Shown piece after piece: positions 53,696 through 64,000 of a stretch of 64,000 bases of DNA (its first letter is position 1; every line of letters starts with the position of its first letter). The DNA is from Ephydatia muelleri (taxonomy: Eukaryota > Porifera > Demospongiae > Spongillida > Spongillidae). The notes beneath the pieces are model-generated. The model had not been told where the DNA came from, ran no database searches, and saw nothing but the letters and a program-made list of their open reading frames with translations. The position numbers and the translations under genes are program-made. The DNA lies in assembly GCA_013339895.1 (NCBI GenBank), contig JABACO010000005.1, positions 13,264,805 to 13,328,804 of the forward strand. The letters are read 5' to 3'.

Positions 53696-56322
53696 CTAAA
53701 GTCTCTGAGGAGGCTTCCGTATTCGGGTTGGATATCTCCTCTGCTCCGGATTGTGAATACTGGTGTTAACCATTGTGTAAATCAGTTTGGATGGCTGGTA
53801 ACTCCACAGGAACTGTACTTGATGCCGGTAGTTTAGAGGTAACTTCCTGGGGTGGTTTTGGAACTGAAGGGCAGGGCGGCTGGTGCCCATTCATGGGCTG
53901 CAGGGTAGCTGATTCTTCATTTGTCGACTCGATAACAGGTGGCATGTAAGTTTCAGGTAGCAGTAAAGGGTCACCAGACTCACCAGGCATTTTAACCTGA
54001 TCATCCACAGAGGTTCTCAATTGATCCACATGACGTTTCCAAAATGCTCCACTTGACACTTGCACTAAGTATGTCAGAGGACCCAGACGTTCAACTATTA
54101 CACCTGGTACCCAATCTGGCCCATTTCGTAAATTCCGACTCATCCACGTTCTGACCCAGAAAGAATTCTCGAAAAGGTGAGTTACCATCATGACACGCCT
54201 TCTGTTTGGCTTGCTGTTCATTCACACGAGACTCTACATCAGGTCTCATCAAATTCCAGACGACTCCGTATTTTCCTACCTAAGAAAAGTTCACAAGGAG
54301 CAACACTGGTGGTTGCATGTGGGGTAGTACGATACGAAAACAGGAAAGATGCCAGACGTTGGGACAATGTTCCACCATTACTAGCGTTCACCCTCATGAA
54401 ATTTTTGAAGGTCTGCACCAATCGCTCTACAGCTCCATTCGAGGAAGGATGATAAGGGGTACACTTAATATGCTTCACCCCGTTCATTTTCATGAATTCC
54501 TCAAAACATCCAGACACAAACTGGGGGACCATTATCAGAGACCAGTTGTTCAGGAATTCCATAGGAAGCAAACATCCTACGCAGCTCCTCTATAGTGCAC
54601 TGGGCACTAGTTGTGGTCATGTTGACCACCTCTGGCCACTTGGAATGTGCATCAACAACCAGTAAGAACATTTTACCCTGGAAAGGACCTGCAAAATCCA
54701 CATGCACTCGTTGCCATGGTCTGGTAGGCCACAACCAGGGATGTAAAGGAGCAGATGGTGGGGAATTTCTCACTGTCTGGCAGGGTTGGCAGTTCTTTAC
54801 ATGATGCTCAATATCGTTGTCCAATCCTGGCCACCAAACATAACTTCTCGCCAATTGCCTTCATGCGCACCACTCCTGGGTGATTCTTATGCAATTCTCC
54901 CCAAAACCTTGGATTGCAATGCCTGAGGCACGACAACTCTAATACCCCACAAAAGGCAACCCCCTTCAGTGCCCAACTCAGCCTGACGACTTTGATAGGG
55001 CTTCAGATCATCGCTGACCACTCCTGGCCATCCTTGCTGCATTAACAGGAAAACCTTACTGAGTATAGGGTCTCTCCTTGTAGCTCTTTGCAACTGCATT
55101 GCTGTTACTGGAAGTGAATGTACCTGACTGATACTGTTTCGGGTACATCACTGCTGTCGTCACGATCTTTAGAAACCACTGGCAACCTTGAGAGCCCATC
55201 TGCATTTGAGTGCCTCTGTGTAGGTCGGAATTCAAGATCATATGAATAAGCAGAAAGTATCAATGCCCATCGCTGGAGGCGAGCAGCAGCTAATGTAGGT
55301 ATCCCACTTGTTGGACCTAATAAGGTGACCAGGGGCTTATGATCAGTAACCAGGACAAACTTACGACCATACAAGTATTGGTGGAATTTCTTTACACCAT
55401 ATACTAGAGATAAGGATTCCTTTTCAATTTGCGAATAGCTAAGTTCAGCTGCAGAAAGTGTCCGACGCAAGCTATGGGACGTTCCTGTCCATCTGGGTAA
55501 GTGTGAGATATTACTGCCCCGATACCGTAAGCGGAAGCATCACCAGCAAGTTTTAATGGTAAGCTTGGATCATAATGTGCAAGTACTGGGGCAGACACCA
55601 AACGTTCCTTTGCCTTAACAAATGCACTCTGGCACTCGGAAGTCCAGTTCCATCTTCTATTACTCTTCAAGAGTTCATTCAGTGGCTGTAATAATGTCGA
55701 TAATTGCTGAATAATAATGCAATAATCCCAGAAACGACCTCAATTCTTGGACATTTTTAGGTGCAGGAGCGTTTTTTACTGCCTCAACTTTACTATCTGT
55801 GGTATGGATTCCAGAGGCATCAATTTTATGCCCAAGATACTGAACAGAATCTTGAAATAAGGCACATTTATCCTTTTTAACCTTTAGACCATGATGCTGT
55901 AACCGCTTCAAAACCTCCTCTAACTGGGTGAAATGCTCCTTTTCCGTTGAACCGGTTACCAGAATGTCATCAATGTAACACATAACGTGTTTCATGCCCT
56001 GAAGAATAATATCCATGGTTTTCTGAAACAACGCCGGCGCCGATGCCACACCAAAAGGTAAGCGTGTATACCTGTACAGACCCTTATGGGTATTGATAGT
56101 CACAAATTTCTGTGACTCCTCTTCTAGGCACATTTGCTGATATGCTTGGGAGAGATCAAGCTTAGAAAACTTTTGCCCTCCCACTAGACTCGCAAACAGG
56201 TCCTCAGGTTTAGGTAAGGGGTACTGGTCCACGTCTAATACCCCATTTACAGTAACCTTATAGTCCCCACAGATCCTTATCTGACCATCACTTTTGGAAC
56301 TACAACAATTGGGGCTGCCCAT
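53696..56322 (-). pseudogene. gypsy RT, RNase H and integrase, second copy, multiply frameshifted
   Basis: RT (CYIDDILV), RNase H (TDHKPL) and integrase blocks are all present in order but in at least seven frames. Several breaks are single-base changes in short homopolymers, as expected of low-coverage sequence as well as of decay. Confidence 0.88.
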
Positions 56323-57686
56323 TCACTATGATCCACCTTCTTTATTACCCCCTCCTGTTCTAAGCGATCTAATTCCTTTTCCACAGCCTCTCGTAATGCA
56401 AAAGGTACAGTACACGCTTTGAAGAATTTCGGTACTGCATTTGGCTTAACCTGCAGCTTGGCATGTACACCCTTTAGGGTTCCCAGCCCGCTCTGGAATA
56501 CCTCATGGTATCTCTTCAACAAGGAGTCTAGCATCGTAACACGGTTAACACTGGCAACCTGACCCACTGTTTTCCAGTCGAGCTTGATGTGCCTTAACCA
56601 ATCGCGTCCCAGCAAGCTTGGACCTGTACCCTTGACCACATACAGCACCAATGTACTCAATTGCTGATTATAACTCACTGGTACTTTTGCCTCGCCCACC
56701 ACTGAAATGGGATCACCTGTATACGTCCTTAGTAACACCCTGGAGTTTCTCAACTTGACATCCAGGTTCCACTTCTTCCAGGTTCTCTCTGAAACAAGGG
56801 TCACGGCAGATCCCGTATCTATGTCGAACTGAACTCTCCTTCCTTCGATACCCAGCTCCACACAAAAAAGACAACTGTTCTTTAGCCCCACAACCAATAC
56901 ATTTTGAGGCTGATCAATATCGTCTTCAACCCACTGGGTGTCTGCCGACTTTGGGGCCTGCCTATGCCGTGGCACTTGAGCTCCTCGACACACTTTAGCA
57001 AGATGACCAATTTTACCGCACTTGTGACATTGTGCCTTTTGATGATGACAACTAGTTGCTAGATGAGGACCACCACACCTAAAACAAACAGGTTTCTTCT
57101 TTGGTCCATTTACCGATGTAGATGTACTAGAGGATACTTGCTTAACCTCCTCAGTCACTGAAGATGTACTAATTGTCTTGCTGTTCAATTCAGCAGCCTC
57201 CATTGCTGTTGAGATTTCCACAGCCTTTTGCAGTGACAGATTAGACTCTGACAGCAGTCTCCTTTGAATGCTGTGATTTCTCAAACCACAAACCAGCCGA
57301 TCTCGTAAAGCCTCTTCAAGGAAGGCTCCAAACTGGCAGTGTGTCGCTAAGCGTCGTAGTTGAGCCAGGAACTCTGTCACGGACTCTTCCTCTTCCTGCA
57401 TTCTTCGATAAAACCGAAAACGCTCTGCGATAACTAGCGGTTTTGGTTCAAAATGTTCAACCAACGCCTTTGAAATTTCTTCAAACGACTTGGCCTTTAC
57501 ATCCTCTGGTAAGAAGAGGTCCTTAAGCAGCGAAAAATGCCTTGCGCCAACCACTGTTAAGAGAACCGCAACATGCTTATCGTCACCAACACTATTTGCC
57601 AACAAAAACAACTTCACTCGCTCCAAGTATGCCGATGCCTTTTCGGTCTCTGGTTGAAATTCGCTCAATTGTCCAATTGTAGCCAT
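56277..57686 (-). pseudogene. gypsy Gag-protease, second copy, truncated before RT
   Basis: Identical to the first copy through the zinc knuckles and protease with at most single substitutions. A two-base loss at about 56292 ends the frame at VVVPKVMVR, where the first copy continues into RT. Confidence 0.88.
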
Positions 57687-58823
57687 TGCTTTACCCTCGT
57701 CGCCAATGTGATGTCTTAACAACAAAATGTCATAATGGCAAAAAGGACGACACCAAAAACTCAACAACACTGTTCTAATTAATGCATACTCCCCATCGTC
57801 TACTGCGCATGCGCACATATACCTAACAGTATGCTTTGCTTTTAATATAGCATATCCATGCACAAGCTTTCCCATATGCAGGATAATCAGGTGATTCCAA
57901 ACTTTGCTGTGTTCAGTCTACACTGGAGCTTGTACATTTGTACATAAAATACATGCACCTTGATCATTTTGATCAGTTCTGACTCAATGTGTAAGAATTT
58001 TGATAAGCCGAATCATAGCACATTAGTCTAAGTTCAAAGATGTACGATGTGCTTGTGGTCAATGTGTTGTACATATGTGATGGACATGTGAAAGACATGG
58101 CGTGTGGTATTTTGTATGTCGTGTATATGTGTGTTAATTTTTACAATCTGTTGAAGTGATTTGTGCACCACCACCTGAGAGAGAATTAGCGGATGGTGAA
58201 GGTGCACAACTTTTGTCTTCAGCATGGGAGATGTGAGTGTGTGCACATGTGTGTGCATATGTGTCTATGTGTGGGTACATATACATGTGTGTGTATGTGT
58301 ATGTGTGTGTGTGTGTGTGTTTGTGTGTGTCATTACATTTTTGGTCAATTTCCCATCCAATAGAAATGCACGGTTTAAAAAGTAGGTTCAACCAAATTAT
58401 TGTTATTTAGAAAGGGCTTTTACCTAGAATGTGATCGTGTGGAAGGAGGTGACAAATGACAAACCAAGTCGACACTTCAATATCTGCCACTAAACCCTCC
58501 TTCCTTTCTCCATCAAAACTAATGAGTACATGAAATGACTACTTAGACATCTTGGCGAGAAAAAATAAATTACAGAACTAATTTTGGGCCTGCGGCAATT
58601 GCCGTGTCACTACACTACTGTTATGTGGAAAGTGTTTAGTGGTGAGGTTTTGTTACTTTGCCCTACATTTACAATGTCCCTTAGTCACTGATTAGTTTTG
58701 AAGCCATTATCAATTTCTAGAGGGGGCTGGGTCATTCCCAGGCTGGCCTCGCCTCTGACTATTCCCTCTGTCTCTAAACACAGGTCTGCTTTCATCAACG
58801 CCATATGTATGTGTGCCAAGCTG

Positions 58824-58896
58824 TAGTCTCATACCCAGACACATGCTGTGATGTAATTCCATTCCAGCTGTGAGTGTAGGTCTGGGTACGAGACTT
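58824..58896. mobile_element. MITE of the TAGTCTCGTACCCAGAC family, duplicate copy
   Basis: Same as 35207-35279 within the duplicated block. Confidence 0.75.
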
Positions 58897-59539
58897 ACCC
58901 TTGTTTCAAATTTGGGGCAGAGTGAAGGTAATGAGATGAGCTTCATGGCTTATTGGGGGCAAGCTACATAACATGTACTAGTCAAAGTAAGATGACATGC
59001 ATTGGGTCCCAGCATTATCATTACATAAGTAACCAAATGCCTGTCATACAAGTATCATGCCCTGCCTCGAACACATGTATACATGCATCATTTGAAGGTG
59101 TCACGTTCATGCAGGAGGCATTCTTGCAACCATTAACTCCTCACAATTGGTTAACCTGCCATAATATAACCATGAACACAGAATAGGCATTTGTAATCAT
59201 GCTTTCAATGGAATTGAAGATAATTGGTTGTCACCTCTATCTAAAAATACTACTTCCTATGCAATCTAACAAAAGTGACTTCTCCCGACAAACTAAATGC
59301 TCACTGCCCCATTTCAAAGACAGCTGACGCTAAAGGTAGCAACCACTGTGCCTGCAGTGCTGGAATCTCTGCATGTTGCAAAGGGGACTTCTGAAGCTGT
59401 GGACAACCATTGCACGAGCTGCTGGAAGGGACAGGCTACACTGGACTCCAGGGAACCCCCAATGGTGTAGTCATCGGAAGTGACTCTATGTTGTAAAAAG
59501 AGCACTGAAGTTTAATAGCATTTGTGGACCTCATGCGTG

Positions 59540-60482
59540 GCCACCTGATCATCATGCATATCACTTGATCATGCACACCACCTGATCATCATGCATATCA
59601 CTTGATCATGCACACCACCTGATCATCACGCATATCACTTGATCATGCACACCACCTGATCATCATGCATATCACTTGATCATGCACACCACCTGATCAT
59701 CTTGCATAACTCTTGATCATGCACACCACCTGATCATCATGCATATCTCTTGATCATGCACACCACCTGATCATCACGCATATCTCTTGATCATGCACAC
59801 CACCTGATCATCACGCATATCATTGATGATGCACACCACCTGATCATCATGCATATCACTTGATCATGCGCACCACCTGATCATCATGCATATCATTGAT
59901 CATGCACACCACCTGATCATCATGCATATCTCTTGATCATGCACACCACCTGATCATCATGCATATCTCTTGATCATGCACACCACCTGATCATCACGCA
60001 TATCTCTTGATCATGCACACCACCTGATCATCACGCATATCTCTTGATCATGCACACCACCTGATCATCATGCATATCACTTGATCATGCACACCACCTG
60101 ATCATCACGCATATCACTTGATCATGCACACCACCTGATCATCATGCATATCATTGATCATGCACACCACCTGATCATCATGCATATCTCTTGATCATGC
60201 ACACCACCTGATCATCATGCATATCTCTTGATCATGCACACCACCTGATCATCACGCATATCTCTTGATCATGCACACCACCTGATCATCATGCATATCT
60301 CTTGATCATGCACACCACCTGATCATCGTGCATATCATTGATCATGCACACCACCTGATCATCATGCATATCTCTTGATCATGCACACCACCTGATCATC
60401 ACGTATATCATTGATCATGCACAACACCTGATTGTCACGCATATCATTGATCATGAACACCACCTGATCATCATGCATATCA
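59540..60482. repeat. 37-bp TGATCA satellite, duplicate copy
   Basis: It has the same order of unit variants as the array at 35923-36865, including the rare CTTGCATAACTCTTG unit and the final CAACACCTGATTGTCACG unit. Confidence 0.97.
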
Positions 60483-63089
60483 GAAGTCCCCCATGTGATG
60501 CACATAAATAGTGAAGTGGCCTTACATTGCACTCAAGCGTTCTGCATCAAGATTCATGCTTTCCACAGTGCCAAGTCCAGTAAAGTAGCTGCAAGAGGAA
60601 ATATCATAGACAATAATATGTCGTGGCCCAAACCACATCTCTTCTCACCTCAGGCCCAGACCTTTGTAGCCTAGATAGCCCAGCACAACCGATGGGCTAT
60701 TTGGAGAGAATATTTCCAAATTAAGCACTCTCTTGTGACATGTGTACCACACCCCTGTGTGACACCATCATGTATCATATTGCATTGCTGTGACATACTT
60801 ATTCTGTAGTAACTGGGGATGAAGAAGGCATTGATAGTCGGCTGGAGACACGCTGAGGAGTGGCACGATCAATGAGAGGTAAAGTGCATGGCCACTGTTC
60901 TCCAATTGACAGACGTACCTGATGGCCTGAAGCTGTTTCAGGAGCAACAGAGAACCAGGCTCAAAGTAGGTGGAGGATAGAGAAGCAGCACTGCATTTGG
61001 AGGGTCAAGGGGTAGTTTAAAGTATGAGAGAGGAGGTTGCTTACACCAAGGTATGTTGCCTAAATGATGCAAGGTTCGATGCAATGGAGCACTTGAGGTA
61101 TGTCCCTGTGATGGTGCTGTGGGAGAGGATGGAGAATGGAAAGCTGTTTATGTGGGTCAGCTGTGTGTCCACATTCACAGACTACAACCATCCATCAAGG
61201 TACATGAACCCTCCCAAACCTGGTACACAGCACTTTCATACAGGTAACTACAAAACAGTTTCATCAATATATAAAGCACTTTAATCAAAACCCACATAAC
61301 TGGTTCATCACCCTATCAGCACACAGGTACAATCCTCTCATTAGCCACAACACAATTCCTTCCCCTAAGATTCACACTACTCTTTTGAATATGCTTAAAA
61401 CCCTTCAATTAAAATTGGCACAACTCATTCTTCTGATAACTCACGCATTTTCACTTTCTGCATTTCGTGTAGCATATGTGGCACATTGAATACTTGCACC
61501 ATTGCACGGACAATTGAATGCTGAAGGGTTAAAATCAGGAACAAGTAAACTCCAAATCTAGATAGTCAGACCTCCCCCGTCATGGTAGGAAGTCAGCTCC
61601 CGCTTTGTGGTTCACCGCCACAGAAGTAAGCAGGTTAAAGTAACAGAATGTAAGCTGATAGGTAATGGTCCAAGTGTTTACATTTTGACAATTGGATTGC
61701 ATATGTTAATTAGAGCGAGGGGAGAGAATAATGAGAAAAGGTAGGGGAACATTGAGTGGGGAAAGGAAGGCATGCTGTGGAAATTCATGGCTGATGATGT
61801 TGTCACAGCCCCCACTAGAGCATGTATATCAGTATTTCACTACAATGATATTGTTGACTCCGTAGCAGCTTACCTCTGCCAGCCTGTGTGCCCTTTTCTT
61901 GTTACGAAATAAATTACCATTATAGACATGTATGATTTTAAATTTTGATTTCATCGATCGAAACGAAATGGTACTTGCAGCACATAACATAAATGAAACA
62001 CATGCACAGCTAATCAATCATGCATATGTACTGAGTTAATTACTCATTAATGTTCAAGTCAGTGCTATATGACCTAGATAGCAGAGGTCTTCCATTTTGA
62101 CACATTAATACCAGACCTAGCGTCCTCTACAACCGCTGGTAAGCCATGAGTGGGCTTATAGAGCAGACCTTTTTTCCACTTCAAGTCGCAGTACACATTA
62201 TTTTAATGAAACACTAGATTGCAATGTACACAATTTACATTACTGTACTTTGGTCTTCACATTGATGGATACAACACAAAACAATGGTATGGCATTGGCT
62301 CACACCAGGTGCAGGTTCAGCCTTCTATAGAACTTCACAAGCACCACTTTGCTTGGAAAAGCAAGTGGATAGACACTAATGCCTCCTTCAAGGTACACAA
62401 GGTACAGCATTGCATATGGTGTCATTGCAGCTTGCTTGCCCAAGAATTTCATTACAGAGGAATCTATGTAATCTGGGCACATAGCAGACCAGGCAAAAGT
62501 GTCCTGATTTTCCAGGGACATGGGACCATAGCATAATGTCTGTTTCATACAGGCATCAAAATTTTCGAGAGAACTGGTTCCACTGTAGTATACTATTACT
62601 ATAACTATTTATTATTGAAGAACTCACTCGCCCGGCTGACATCCTTTGGTCATATAAAGATGCCCCTTGTGGCATCTGGGAGAAGGTGCTATCACAACTT
62701 AAAGAATGGCTTGATTGGCCAGGTTACGTGAGGATCATGCATGACTTGTGCCTCTAGGAAGACTACAGCTCCATGTAAGACACCCCAGACTGGCTCAGAG
62801 TGAGTAACTATACAGTGGCCAGGAGAACAGCAAGAGGAGCAGGTTTGTATGTACACACATGACACATGCATCGTGCACCTTGTTGGAGACATGAGTTCTG
62901 CTTGGAATACATTTAGTAAACATGGAGTGCCTTCCTGCACACACAACATGTCCCACCTCGATGTTTCCACCACCTCCTGCTCCCTCTCCATGGATATCGC
63001 ACATAATAATTATATGTGTGTACATTACATCATCATTCCACACGTTCCCATCCTCCCTCACTCCCCCACATTCACTGTACATCTCTTAC

Positions 63090-63657
63090 CTCTGCAAACT
63101 ACTCCTGCATCTTTGGCATGCACACAATCATGGATGCCCCATCCATTGAAGGAACATTGGTCCAGGGATGACTCTGAGCCTGTGCAGGTCACATTATTCA
63201 TCCAGATGGTTCCATTGCCTTGGCCAAACTCTCCATTGGTGGAAGCTCTGGCTGTTCCATTGTATCCCAGCTGTCTGCACACCACCTGGGTCCATGCGCA
63301 GAACATGTGTTGTATTGTACCATCCAACCAAAGGTATTCTATTCCTTTATTGTACAGTACATTCGTTTTGAACTTTGCTATTTATTGTTCTAGCTCCTCC
63401 CCTACTTCTGCTTCCCCTCTCTCGTCAATTGCCAACTCTATTTCCTTCTCTCACATTCTCCTTCTTACCCTTCTCCTTTATCTCCCTTCTTCCTTACTTT
63501 CCAATTTCACTTCCTCCCTCACTTACAGTGGCATCATTGATGTCCCAGTAGTTACCGCACACTGTACCCCACACTCCACTGTACTGCACTTCCACACGAC
63601 CACTGTTAGGGGTGGAGCCTCCCACCAGACGTAGAAGAACAACTGGCTGTCCCAAGT
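63090..63657 (-). CDS. SRCR unit, duplicate of 39472-40040
   Basis: Exon A is 63527-63657 (131 bp) and exon B is 63090-63285 (196 bp). They are identical in protein to the first copy, with a one-base difference in the intron T run. Downstream the conserved block continues to the window end. Confidence 0.88.
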
Positions 63658-64000
63658 CTAAATCAAAAAGAAGGGAGGAATGGCAAAGAGAAGAAAAGGG
63701 ATATCTACATGCATGTACAGTACATGTAAAGAAAAGCTACTCAATGCTACATAGCTATTATCAGCAATCAACACGTGTTGCTGTTACACTGTACATACGT
63801 TTGAGATCCTACTGGCTCAGAGTAAGTGACTACAGTGGCCAGGAGAACAGCAAGAGGAGCAGGTTTGTATGTGCACACATGACACATGCATCGTGCACAC
63901 CTCTCAGACCTTGTAGGAGACATGAGTTCTGCTTTGAAGTAGATTTACTGCTGGCTCACTCTGATGTTTCTACAACTTCCTTCCCACTCCATGGCTATCA

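Larger units (their letters stand above)
53548..57828 (-). mobile_element. second copy of the complete gypsy LTR element
   Basis: LTRs are at 53548-53667 (120 bp, two bases short) and 57707-57828 (122 bp), with the same flanking GTATG duplication and host sequence as the first copy. It is therefore the same insertion event, not a second transposition. Gag starts at 57686. Extra frameshifts at about 56290, 55135, 54895, 54855, 54525, 54250 and 54145, plus a 14-bp loss near 53765, are private to this copy. The two breaks in the RT/RNase H region are shared. Confidence 0.94.
50266..64000. repeat. near-identical direct copy of 26726-40382
   Basis: The order is the same throughout: minisatellite, exon 1, poly-C, hAT end, (TG)n, gypsy element with identical target duplication, MITE, 37-bp satellite, SRCR unit. 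The coordinate offset is 23,540 at the left and 23,617-23,619 in the right half. Small indels cluster in 50.8-55.5 kb. From about 56.3 kb on I see almost no differences. The copy runs off the window. Confidence 0.97.

Overview
This is animal nuclear DNA, most likely from a demosponge. The reasons are intron-rich genes with canonical GT/AG sites, abundant scavenger-receptor cysteine-rich (SRCR) exons, Ty3/gypsy and hAT relics, many microsatellites and a 1,000-N scaffold gap. SRCR-rich multidomain genes and the 15-residue-repeat ORF at 11.7-13.2 kb fit Amphimedon-like sponges. The species is inferred, not shown.

The main gene lies on the minus strand, from 27215 down to about 6000. Eighteen exons can be chained and every junction agrees in codon phase. 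They are: a signal peptide plus I9 propeptide exon (26949-27215), a subtilisin-like S8 catalytic exon (20882-21932), two exons forming a CUB domain (20588-20815 and 20399-20530), and seven group-A SRCR domains, each split over an 'A' exon of about 131 bp and a 'B' exon of 196 bp (20186 down to 6000). The prediction is a secreted zymogen of the form I9-S8-CUB-(SRCR)7. This copy is damaged. A 102-bp perfect-palindrome transposon with a 9-bp target duplication sits inside the S8 exon, two single-base frameshifts follow it, and one SRCR exon carries a 1-bp insertion. The introns hold a gypsy integrase fragment, a broken repeat-protein gene, foldback elements and large microsatellites. The 5-kb first intron holds a decayed hAT transposase, a gypsy relic, a THAP-like fragment and a minisatellite.

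From about 27.2 to 39 kb there is a hAT 3' end with its terminal repeat, a structurally complete LTR retrotransposon (29913-34209, minus strand, 122-bp LTRs, 5-bp target duplication), a second copy of the MITE family and a 37-bp GATC-rich satellite (about 35.92-36.87 kb). From 39.4 to 48.5 kb lie four more SRCR units on the minus strand, several damaged. They appear to belong to a second gene whose first exon is at 50479-50745. Its S8 and CUB exons are not seen and may fall in the N gap (49266-50265) or be lost. A 788-bp foldback element, a decayed gypsy pol and palindromic GTATACCCCG clusters lie among these units.

From 50266 to the window end the sequence repeats 26726-40382 almost base for base. 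It includes the same retrotransposon at the same target site, the same satellite and the same SRCR unit. Differences are mostly single-base indels concentrated near the gap. This looks like two haplotypes of one locus placed in series, or a very recent segmental duplication.

The left edge (1-3929) is the 3' part of a separate plus-strand Ty3/gypsy element with a 113-bp LTR.
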